Part shown: positions 36,668-44,358 of the stretch, piece after piece
Numbering within the stretch: the first letter of the stretch is position 1
How the letters are laid out: every line of letters begins with the position of its first letter
Assembly: GCF_036959255.1 (NCBI RefSeq)
Contig: NZ_JAWMTI010000008.1
Span: forward strand, 124,001 to 188,000
Direction: 5' to 3'
Length of the DNA stretch: 64,000 bases
Source: Olivibacter sp036959255
GTDB lineage: Bacteria; Bacteroidota; Bacteroidia; Sphingobacteriales; Sphingobacteriaceae
The notes under the pieces: generated by a model
Told to the model about the DNA's origin: nothing
Database searches by the model: none
What the model saw: only the letters and a program-made list of their open reading frames with translations
Made by a program: the position numbers and the translations under genes

Positions 36668-38614
36668 GTGGAAAAATCAAAAGATTTACACAAATTAAGC
36701 ACCGCGGGATTATTGGTTAGTTTGGGAGTGATATATGGTGATATCGGAACCTCTCCCTTATATGTATTCAAAGCGATTATTGGCGACGATGTCATCACCT
36801 CTGAATTGATTTACGGTGGTTTATCCTGTATTTTTTGGACGTTAACTTTACAAACTACTATAAAATATGTCATTATCACTTTAAAGGCCGATAATAAGGG
36901 GGAAGGTGGGATTTTGTCGCTGTTTTCTTTGGTGAAAAGACGCGCTAAGTGGTTAATATTTCCAGCGATGATCGGTGCCGCAGCCATGCTTGCCGATGGA
37001 ATGATTACACCGCCTATTACCGTATCTTCAGCGATCGAAGGGCTAAAAATTTACAATAAAGATTTACCGACGGTGCCGATTGTGATTGGCATTATTTCCA
37101 TTTTATTTATTATCCAGCGCTTTGGGACATCTGTAGTAGGGCGAGTTTTTGGTCCTTTGATGTTTATTTGGTTCACGATGATGGGAGTTTTAGGCTTACA
37201 ATATTTGGTGGATATGCCAGAAATTATAGCCGCTATTAATCCTTACTATGCTATAAAACTGTTGATCAATTATCCCAATGCTTGGTTAATTTTAGGAGCT
37301 GTATTCCTTTGTACTACAGGGGCTGAGGCACTTTATTCAGACCTTGGACATTGTGGAAGGGCAAATGTTAGGATTAGTTGGATCTACGTGAAATCCTGCC
37401 TCTTAATGAACTATTTTGGTCAGGGTATTTGGCTTGCACAACATCAGGGAGCCTATTTAAATGATCAAAATCCTTTCTATTTATTGATGCCTGAGTGGTT
37501 TTTAACAGCAGGTATTACGATTGCGACCATTGCTGCCATCATCGCCTCACAAGCTATGATCTCCGGTTCATTTACATTGATAGCAGAGGCAGTGCGACTT
37601 AATATTTGGCCAAAGGTGAAAATCAACTATCCAAGTAATCAAAAAGGCCAGCTATATGTGCCTTCTGTAAATTTGCTTTTGTGGATAGGTTGTATGATCG
37701 TAATTCTAATCTTTAAGGAGTCGCGCAATATGGAAGCTGCCTATGGATTGGCCATTAATACTACCTTCTTGGCAACGACGATTTTAGTGGTGGCTTATCT
37801 TTTCAAAAAGCATACACCACGGTATTTGATCGGACTTTTCTTTATACTTTATATGGGAATCGAGTTGTCTTTTTTAGCAGCAAATGGTGCTAAAATAGTT
37901 CATGGAGGTTGGCTAACGCTACTTTTGGCAAGTGTACTTTTTGCGGTCATGATCTGTTGGTGGTGGGCCCGAAAGATAAAGAATAATTTTGTTCGTTACG
38001 TTGATATAGAGGATTATTACCCGGTATTGAGTGAGTTAACCGAAGACGAAACGGTACCTCGTTATGCTTCTCAGCTCGTATACTTGACCAGCGCTAATTT
38101 TAGGTCAGAAATAGAATCGAAGATTGTTTATTCCATTCTTCAGAAAAAACCAAAACGTGCTGACGTATACTGGCTCGTTCATGTTGACGTTACGGATGAA
38201 CCGTATACCAATGAATATAAAGTAGATCATCTTGTTAAAGGAAAACTGATACGAATTGATTTTCGCTTAGGTTTTAGGGTTGAACAGCGGATCAGTCTAT
38301 TGTTCCGTAAGGTCGTGGAAGAATTGGTGAAAAATCAGGAAGTAGAAATAACCAGTAGGTATAAGACCCTAAAAAAATATAACATGGTTGGTGACTTTCG
38401 GTTCGTTGTGCTCGAAAAAGTGGTTTCGAGATCCAATAATCTGGGTTTTATGGAACGCATTGTTATGGATGCTTATAACCTCCTGAAACATTTTAGTCTA
38501 TCAGAAGAACGAGGCTTCGGTTTGGATTCTAGTTTTGTAACCATCGAACGCGTACCACTTGTCATTTCCGGTACGAAAGAGATCAATATCAAAAGAAGCT
38601 ATTGGAAACAGTAG
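36668..38614 (+). CDS. kup: Kup-family potassium uptake transporter
   Basis: A 648-residue inner-membrane proton/potassium symporter, close to E. coli Kup (622). The N-terminal signature is GVIYGDIGTSPLYVFK, followed by about 12 hydrophobic segments up to residue about 430, with the family stretch GGEGGILSLFSL-like (here KGEGGILSLFSLVKR) and TTGAEALYSDLGHCG. The C-terminal 200 residues are cytoplasmic and end in FVTIERVPLVI. The start codon is GTG at 36668, placed just behind a well-matched promoter. It is monocistronic and convergent with the APC permease gene. Confidence 0.95.
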   Translation: MEKSKDLHKLSTAGLLVSLGVIYGDIGTSPLYVFKAIIGDDVITSELIYGGLSCIFWTLTLQTTIKYVIITLKADNKGEGGILSLFSLVKRRAKWLIFPAMIGAAAMLADGMITPPITVSSAIEGLKIYNKDLPTVPIVIGIISILFIIQRFGTSVVGRVFGPLMFIWFTMMGVLGLQYLVDMPEIIAAINPYYAIKLLINYPNAWLILGAVFLCTTGAEALYSDLGHCGRANVRISWIYVKSCLLMNYFGQGIWLAQHQGAYLNDQNPFYLLMPEWFLTAGITIATIAAIIASQAMISGSFTLIAEAVRLNIWPKVKINYPSNQKGQLYVPSVNLLLWIGCMIVILIFKESRNMEAAYGLAINTTFLATTILVVAYLFKKHTPRYLIGLFFILYMGIELSFLAANGAKIVHGGWLTLLLASVLFAVMICWWWARKIKNNFVRYVDIEDYYPVLSELTEDETVPRYASQLVYLTSANFRSEIESKIVYSILQKKPKRADVYWLVHVDVTDEPYTNEYKVDHLVKGKLIRIDFRLGFRVEQRISLLFRKVVEELVKNQEVEITSRYKTLKKYNMVGDFRFVVLEKVVSRSNNLGFMERIVMDAYNLLKHFSLSEERGFGLDSSFVTIERVPLVISGTKEINIKRSYWKQ

Positions 38615-38701
38615 GTTAATTAAATTAATGAGTCCATTAACTAAAGAAGAACCAACGTGGTAATGGGGGCCATGATGCGGTGCGAACTCAATGCTTATCG
38701 C

Positions 38702-40396
38702 TTACAATTTAGGGCTAACGTTCAATTTTGACTTTCTATAGCCATACGCGAAATAGATGATCAAGCCAATAACAAGCCAAGCTGCAAATATAATCCAATT
38801 GCTTGCACCAAGCTCGGTCATGAGGTAAAGATTTACCAAAATTCCAGCTACCGGAAAAGTAGAAAAGCTGTGTTTGTAACTAAGAAAAGCAAGTAAGATC
38901 CACGTGAACCAGAAGATGATCGTAAGGGATTTATGTTCGACAATCTCCAGCGTAGAAAGATCAAGCCACTCTCTTATAATTGTTTTGCCATAAATTGAGA
39001 GCCCCATGACTGTCAATAACAGCGCAAGACCGACTATATATTTTCCGTTGATATACGGGACGCGGAATTTTGATTGCGCTGATATTCCTTTATGATCCAG
39101 GTATAATACGCCGCCACATACCAAAATAAAAGCAAAAAAGGTTCCTACGCTTGTTAAATCGACAAAGAAATCCATCCTAAAGAATAGCGCCGGAACGGTC
39201 ACAACCACACCGGCAATAATGGTAGCAAATCCGGGCGTTTTATACTTCGGGTGAATACTGGCAAATTTTTTCCACAATAGGCCATCTCTACTCATGGTCA
39301 TCCAAATACGCGGTTGACCTAACTGAAAAACCAATAAGGCACTGGTAATAGCGATAACGGAACTTATAGAAATGACACCAGCCATAAAGTCCAATCCCGT
39401 TGATTGAAACACGAACGCTAAGGGGTCGTTAACATTTAATTCTTTATAATTGACCATACCTGTTAATACGAGGGTTATTAAAACGTATAAAACAGTGCAG
39501 ATCAAAAGACAATAGATCATCGCTCTAGGGAGGTCTCGTTGTGGATTCTTACACTCCTCCGCTGTCGTTGAAATGGAATCAAAACCGATAAAAGCGAAGA
39601 ACACAGCTGCAACGCCACTTAAAATACCCTGAATACCGTTGGGTGCAAAAGGGCTCCAGTTTGCTGGTTTAACATAAAAAGCACCTCCAATAATGACAAA
39701 AAGTACAACACTTACCTTAAGAATTACCATGATGTTGCTTGCCGTTCTTGATTCTTTAATGCCAACATAAACCAACCAGGTTACTAAAATAGTAATCAGG
39801 CCGGCGGGGAGGTTACAGACAAACGCAAAATCTCCTAGATGTGGAGCTTGTTCATATGCCGTTGCCGCTATCCGTTCAGATGAACTGAGGGCTTCCGGTC
39901 CGACATGTTGTAGCTTTGTGAATGCTTCATAAGCGCCTTCCGAAGAGGTGGTTAGCCACGGGGGAAGTTGAATTCCAAAGCCTTTTAGCATGCTTACAAA
40001 GTATTCGGACCACGATATTGCCACAACCATATTAGAGACTGCATATTCTAAAATAAGTGCCCATCCGATTACCCAAGCAAAGATTTCACCGAACGCAACA
40101 TAAGCATAGGTATAAGCGCTTCCCGATACAGGAACGGTGCTTGCAAATTGCGCATAGGAAAGAGCGGTAAATACACATGCGATTGCTGTAAAAACAAATA
40201 GGAGTGACACTGCCGGGCCTCCATTATAACTTGCTAGCCCAATTGTACTGAAAATACCTGCACCGACAATAGCTGCAATACCAAGCGAAACTAAATCTTT
40301 AACACCTAAAACTTTCGCTAAGCCTCCGCCTCCTTGGTGATAAGTGTCTTTTTGAATTTGCTCAACGGTTTTTTTGCGGAAGAGTTTATGAGCCAT
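38702..40396 (-). CDS. APC-superfamily amino-acid permease (cationic amino acid transporter type)
   Basis: A 564-residue inner-membrane protein with about 13-14 hydrophobic segments. The APC signature is present in the first helix (LVSLGIAAIVGAGIFSTIG) and third (VSGSAYTYAYVAFGEIFAW). The region FIGFDSISTTAEECKNPQRD is typical of the CAT/YfnA branch, which moves cationic or branched amino acids. The C-terminal half continues with HKGISAQSKFRVPYI and four more helices. The substrate cannot be fixed from sequence. It is alone on its strand, convergent with kup. Confidence 0.9.
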   Translation of the reverse strand: MAHKLFRKKTVEQIQKDTYHQGGGGLAKVLGVKDLVSLGIAAIVGAGIFSTIGLASYNGGPAVSLLFVFTAIACVFTALSYAQFASTVPVSGSAYTYAYVAFGEIFAWVIGWALILEYAVSNMVVAISWSEYFVSMLKGFGIQLPPWLTTSSEGAYEAFTKLQHVGPEALSSSERIAATAYEQAPHLGDFAFVCNLPAGLITILVTWLVYVGIKESRTASNIMVILKVSVVLFVIIGGAFYVKPANWSPFAPNGIQGILSGVAAVFFAFIGFDSISTTAEECKNPQRDLPRAMIYCLLICTVLYVLITLVLTGMVNYKELNVNDPLAFVFQSTGLDFMAGVISISSVIAITSALLVFQLGQPRIWMTMSRDGLLWKKFASIHPKYKTPGFATIIAGVVVTVPALFFRMDFFVDLTSVGTFFAFILVCGGVLYLDHKGISAQSKFRVPYINGKYIVGLALLLTVMGLSIYGKTIIREWLDLSTLEIVEHKSLTIIFWFTWILLAFLSYKHSFSTFPVAGILVNLYLMTELGASNWIIFAAWLVIGLIIYFAYGYRKSKLNVSPKL

Positions 40397-40436
40397 ATGA
40401 TGCTTGCTTGATTAAATAGCTGTTGAAATTAAGGCC

Positions 40437-40444
40437 CAAACATA
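40437..40444 (-). promoter_or_regulatory. Promoter -7 element of the permease gene
   Basis: The minus strand reads TATGTTTG, an exact TAnnTTTG match, 40 bp before the permease ATG. The -33 part is not clear. Confidence 0.4.
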
Positions 40445-40508
40445 AAAAAAATATTTTACTCCTCTGTTATAGATACTAAATAAAGGAGCTTTCAGTCCCA
40501 CTACTTAT

Positions 40509-41195
40509 TTAGTTGTAGTATTTTCCTAGATAATCAGCAATTTCATTGAAAATTACTTTGTAATTGTAGGCTAACTCAGCTTCATATACGTTTAAAGCGT
40601 CTGTTAATTTAAGTTTTTTATCTTGACTTAAACCCTGCGGCCAAAATCTTTTGCAAATTTGATCTAAAGCATAGGTTACTTTCGCCATTTCGCGGTAAGT
40701 TCCTAGGTATCGGTCGCTAACAAAAGCTGCAAAGTAAGTAAGAAAGCGCGCTGTATCCTGTAATCCTGCGAGTTTTAAAAAGGTAGCTAAACTTTGGGGA
40801 TCTACGTCTTGTAATTGTCCGTAGAAATCATTCTCATGCAGCCAACTGTCTTTTAAAAGTAGGCGATCTAGAAGGAGTTCGAGCGCAATGTGCGAAAGAA
40901 AGGAAGCGCGAATGGGGGTATTTATGACAACTGGAGACAGATAAGCTTTTAATTGCCTGGTTTTTTCCAGAAAGAATACATTATTATGAAAGAACTGATC
41001 GGTGGCTAAGTGTCGACACCAACCTTTTAATATTCGCGAAGTATGTTGATCATCAATAAATAACGAGACGTTCTTTTCAGGAAAGATTCGGATATCCCTA
41101 TCCATATTTCGCAAAAGATCAGGCAGCACCGATCCAAGTGTGCGATAAGGGTCATTTGCTTTTCTTTCAAAATAAAAATGAGATAGGAAATTCAT
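40509..41195 (-). CDS. Acyl-carrier-protein phosphodiesterase (AcpH/DUF479-like)
   Basis: A 228-residue cytoplasmic protein similar in length to E. coli AcpH (193), which removes the phosphopantetheine arm from acyl carrier protein. The start MNFLSHFYFERK at 41195 corresponds to the conserved family N-terminus (MNFLAH-type), so I reject the longer upstream reading. The segment LGSVLPDLLRNMDRD holds the conserved LxGxxxxD pattern, and HLATDQFFHNN the helical His-Asp site typical of this HD-like fold. No ACP or fatty-acid gene is near. The ATG overlaps the stop of a small upstream frame (ATGA). Confidence 0.78.
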   Translation of the reverse strand: MNFLSHFYFERKANDPYRTLGSVLPDLLRNMDRDIRIFPEKNVSLFIDDQHTSRILKGWCRHLATDQFFHNNVFFLEKTRQLKAYLSPVVINTPIRASFLSHIALELLLDRLLLKDSWLHENDFYGQLQDVDPQSLATFLKLAGLQDTARFLTYFAAFVSDRYLGTYREMAKVTYALDQICKRFWPQGLSQDKKLKLTDALNVYEAELAYNYKVIFNEIADYLGKYYN

Positions 41196-41323
41196 ATTAC
41201 GCAATTTAAAGTCCTCATCTTCCTCCAATTCAGTTGTTGTGCAATCTCTTGTGAAGATACATTTTTTATGCCGGTTTTCAAATCCTTCGTTTCTACGTAT
41301 CCAATGTCTTTAAAAACTTTCAT
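41192..41323 (-). CDS. Possible 43-residue leader protein overlapping the AcpH gene
   Basis: A short frame from ATG 41323 to TGA 41192 encodes a hydrophilic peptide beginning MKVFKDIGYVETKDLKTG. Its stop codon overlaps the AcpH-like start as ATGA, the usual sign of translational coupling. There is no homology I can recognise, so it may be a real small gene, a leader, or chance. Confidence 0.25.
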   Translation of the reverse strand: MKVFKDIGYVETKDLKTGIKNVSSQEIAQQLNWRKMRTLNCVI

Positions 41324-41405
41324 TTAATAAAGATGGTGCTACAATTTTTTAGATATTTATCCTTTAGGAAATGGAGAAAAAGTTACATCCATAAAAAAAT
41401 AATGC

Positions 41406-41413
41406 TAAGTTTG
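41406..41413 (+). promoter_or_regulatory. Promoter -7 element of tyrS
   Basis: TAAGTTTG matches TAnnTTTG exactly and lies 49 bp before the tyrS ATG. A weak GTTA stands in for the -33 box with a 20-nt spacer. Confidence 0.5.
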
Positions 41414-41461
41414 CACATTTTCATTGGGTAAATAGACATTTAAACAAATAGATACGAAAAG

Positions 41462-42754
41462 ATGAATTTTGTTGACGAGCTGCGTTGGCGAGGTATGTTA
41501 CAGGATATGATGCCTGGAACGGAAGAACAATTGGAAAAAGGGGCAACCTCTGGTTATATTGGTTTTGATCCAACAGGTGATTCGCTACATGTAGGTCACT
41601 TGACACAAATCATGACACTTATCCATTTCCAGCGAGCCGGACATAGACCGATCGCGTTGGTTGGTGGCGCAACCGGTATGATCGGTGATCCGTCCTTTAA
41701 ATCTGCAGAAAGGAATCTCTTGGACGAGGAAACGCTTCGTTATAATGTTTCCTGTTTAGAGAAACAGTTAAGGAAGTTCCTAAATTTTGACAATCAGGGG
41801 AATAAAGGTAATGGGGCCCTCATGGTGAACAACTATGATTGGTTCAAAGATTTCAAATTTTTGGATTTTATCCGCGATGTAGGAAAGCTGATTACTGTTA
41901 ACTACATGATGGCAAAAGATTCAGTAAAAAAGCGTCTGGAAGGTGAAAATGGGCTGTCATTTACCGAATTTTCCTATCAACTTATTCAAGGATACGACTT
42001 TTATTATTTATGGAAACATAAAAATTGTTTGATCCAAATGGGTGGATCGGATCAATGGGGCAATATCGTAACAGGTTCAGAGTTTATCAGAAGGCAAGAG
42101 GGGGGAACGGCTTTTGGTTTAACGACGCAGTTAATAAAAAAGACGGACGGTACGAAATTCGGTAAAACTGAAAGTGGTGCGGTATGGCTGGATCCCAAAA
42201 AGACATCACCTTACAAATATTATCAGTTTTGGCTCAATGCGAGTGATGAGGATGCAAAGAATTGGATCAAAATTTTTACACTTAAAGACAAAGCTGAAAT
42301 TGATTCGATCCTTGCTGAACATGATACGGCGCCGCATTTACGAATTGTCCAGAAAGCCTTGGCAGAAGAGATTACTATACGAACTCACTCAGAAGCTGCT
42401 TATCAGACAGCACTTAAAACCTCTGAATTTTTATTTGGAAGTGGCTCGTTAGAATTTTTGAATGACATGGACGACTCGGATGTCTTAGATGTTTTCGACG
42501 GTGTACCGCAATCAGTGATTCGAAAGGATGAACTGAGAGGGGGAATTAATGTTGTTGATCTATTGTCTACTTATGCTTCTGTGTTCTCATCCAAAGGTGA
42601 AGCACGCAAAATGATACAAGGGGGTGGAGTCTCGATCAACAGGGTGAAGGTAGGAACAGTTGATCAACAGGTGAGTCTTACAGACTTGGTTAACAATAGG
42701 TATATAATTGCACAAAAAGGTAAAAAGAACTACTTTTTGTTAATTGCGCAGTAA
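41462..42754 (+). CDS. tyrS: Tyrosyl-tRNA synthetase
   Basis: A 430-residue class I synthetase that charges tRNA-Tyr. The HIGH-type motif is in GDSLHVGHLTQIM (about residues 41-52), the tyrosine-binding YQLIQGYDFYYL and GGSDQWGNI are present, and the KMSKS-type loop reads KFGKTESGAVWL. The C-terminal 70 residues form an S4 RNA-binding domain (ARKMIQGGGVSINRVKV). All motifs are intact. It is monocistronic with a palindromic terminator behind it. Confidence 0.97.
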   Translation: MNFVDELRWRGMLQDMMPGTEEQLEKGATSGYIGFDPTGDSLHVGHLTQIMTLIHFQRAGHRPIALVGGATGMIGDPSFKSAERNLLDEETLRYNVSCLEKQLRKFLNFDNQGNKGNGALMVNNYDWFKDFKFLDFIRDVGKLITVNYMMAKDSVKKRLEGENGLSFTEFSYQLIQGYDFYYLWKHKNCLIQMGGSDQWGNIVTGSEFIRRQEGGTAFGLTTQLIKKTDGTKFGKTESGAVWLDPKKTSPYKYYQFWLNASDEDAKNWIKIFTLKDKAEIDSILAEHDTAPHLRIVQKALAEEITIRTHSEAAYQTALKTSEFLFGSGSLEFLNDMDDSDVLDVFDGVPQSVIRKDELRGGINVVDLLSTYASVFSSKGEARKMIQGGGVSINRVKVGTVDQQVSLTDLVNNRYIIAQKGKKNYFLLIAQ

Positions 42755-42766
42755 TTATTATTGGTT

Positions 42767-42808
42767 ATTCGTTATTGGTTGTCAGTCAACTGACAACCAA
42801 TAACGAAT
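42767..42808. terminator. 42-bp perfect palindrome, two-way terminator of tyrS and the LuxE-like gene
   Basis: Arms 42767-42786 and 42789-42808 are perfect 20-bp complements with a 2-nt centre. It fills most of the 71-bp gap between convergent genes. Confidence 0.7.
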
Positions 42809-42825
42809 CATAAGTAAAGAAAAGA

Positions 42826-43809
42826 TTACTGCACTAATAAATTACAACCACGAATATCGCTTTGATCGAAGCGTCCCAATATCTCAAAATGATCGTTCGA
42901 TACTCTTCCAAGATCCTGGGTAGCAATAAAAGAACAACTATTAAGATTCGCTAAATCAATTATATTTACACCACCTGTCAATCCGTGCGGTAATATAGTA
43001 AGCGGATCATTTACGTCTCTAACAAATACTTTCATCCAAGGGGGACAGGAGAAAACACCGTTTCCTTTGGAGTAGGCCTGTGACAGCAGTTCTGTCATTC
43101 CATATTCTGAATGTATTGCATCTACACCAAAACCAGTACACAGAATGTTATGCAGTTCATTTCTTATCATCTCCTTTCGTTTACCCTTCATCCCACCTGT
43201 CTCCATAACGACGAGTTCTTTAAAAGATATTTTGTAGTTTTCAACAAAATCGAGTAAAGCATAGGTGACGCCAATGAGTATAGTGGGAATTCCAGCCTTC
43301 TGCAACTCATTCAGGCGTTTGTACAATGCTAAATGATCATACAAGAAATAACCGCTATACTGTGGATTGGCATTCTTAATAAGATCGTCAACCATATAGA
43401 TCAGCGAAGATCCTTCACGTTCTAAATAGGAGGGAAGAAGAGCCAATAAAGCCGTATTTCTTGTATCGCCATAGAAATGATTAAAAGCCTTTCTGAAGCT
43501 CGCTTCATAGAAAGCTAAGTCGCTTACCAAATGTCTGCTTTGCTGCATGCCGGTTGTTCCGGAGCTTGAAAAAACAAGCTCACTCACTTGCCCTTCGAGT
43601 ATTACTTCTCTCGTTTTAAAGAACTCAATGGGTAAAAAAGGAATTTCTATTATAGAAGAAATGGCGGTGACGTCACAATGAAGATAAAGCAAGTAGTCCT
43701 TATATATAGGATTTTCACTTGCTTGCTTTTTAAAAACTTGCAAGGCGAGTTGCTCAAACTGTTCCGATGAGCTGATGTCAAAAATTGCGCTTTTTTCGAT
43801 GTTCAACAT
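42826..43809 (-). CDS. LuxE-like acyl-protein synthetase / acyl-activating enzyme, orphan
   Basis: A 327-residue cytoplasmic protein from the ATG at 43809 (a TTG five codons upstream is less likely). It matches the LuxE domain of the adenylate-forming superfamily: the phosphate loop reads FSSSGTTGMQQSRH, and GFGVDAIHSEYGMTELLSQAY is the A5-like motif with conserved Y-G-x-T-E. LuxE of luminous bacteria activates fatty acids for the LuxC reductase, but no luxC, luxD or luxAB gene is present. Related orphan LuxE-like genes are known in Bacteroidota with unclear roles. It follows the small membrane-protein gene closely (30-nt gap), so the pair probably forms an operon. Confidence 0.8.
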   Translation of the reverse strand: MLNIEKSAIFDISSSEQFEQLALQVFKKQASENPIYKDYLLYLHCDVTAISSIIEIPFLPIEFFKTREVILEGQVSELVFSSSGTTGMQQSRHLVSDLAFYEASFRKAFNHFYGDTRNTALLALLPSYLEREGSSLIYMVDDLIKNANPQYSGYFLYDHLALYKRLNELQKAGIPTILIGVTYALLDFVENYKISFKELVVMETGGMKGKRKEMIRNELHNILCTGFGVDAIHSEYGMTELLSQAYSKGNGVFSCPPWMKVFVRDVNDPLTILPHGLTGGVNIIDLANLNSCSFIATQDLGRVSNDHFEILGRFDQSDIRGCNLLVQ

Positions 43810-43839
43810 ATCTAATTGGCACAAAGATACGCGAAAATA

Positions 43840-44184
43840 TTAAAATGCTTTCTTTATGTATTGCCCGGAGAGACCTGCCAAACCCGCCACAAGTCCGCCC
43901 GGCACTCCACTTATTAGGACCATCCAAATCCAATTAAGCGGGCTTTCAGGTAATCCCAATAATATACCGATACGATTAGCTAATAAATGTTCATTTAAAT
44001 GACTCAGGTATAGACTGTATAAAGTCCAAACGCAAAAAGCCGCAGTAAAGCAAATAAAGAAGGCCCTTCCAGGTTTTTTATTAAAAAGGTACGATATTAT
44101 AATGGAAATGGGGATAATAATCCACCAGGGTGATAATAGCTGAACCATAAAGATGGTTATGGAAAGTACAATAAACATTTTCAT
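43840..44184 (-). CDS. Small multi-pass membrane protein, function unknown
   Basis: A 114-residue protein with four hydrophobic segments, about residues 3-16, 18-33, 43-60 and 88-108. The third is preceded by basic residues (NKKPGRAFF). The glycine-rich last helix (ISGVPGGLVAGLAGLSG) could pack in a helix bundle. I do not recognise a named family; similar small proteins occur in Sphingobacteriaceae as conserved hypotheticals. The gene stops 30 nt before the LuxE-like gene on the same strand, so a joint role in acyl or membrane metabolism is possible, by context only. Confidence 0.7.
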   Translation of the reverse strand: MKMFIVLSITIFMVQLLSPWWIIIPISIIISYLFNKKPGRAFFICFTAAFCVWTLYSLYLSHLNEHLLANRIGILLGLPESPLNWIWMVLISGVPGGLVAGLAGLSGQYIKKAF

Positions 44185-44358
44185 CTTAATAAATTATTCT
44201 TTAAAGGCGATGAGGCGATCAGCTTTATTCATATCCTGTCTGGTTTGAATACAGCATGATGGTTCCATCATAGCCTATTTATTTATGGTTTTTACCCTAC
44301 TCATACAGGTTTCTAGTAAATCAATAAGGACATCTGTGTCGACATCACCCTAAAAACG

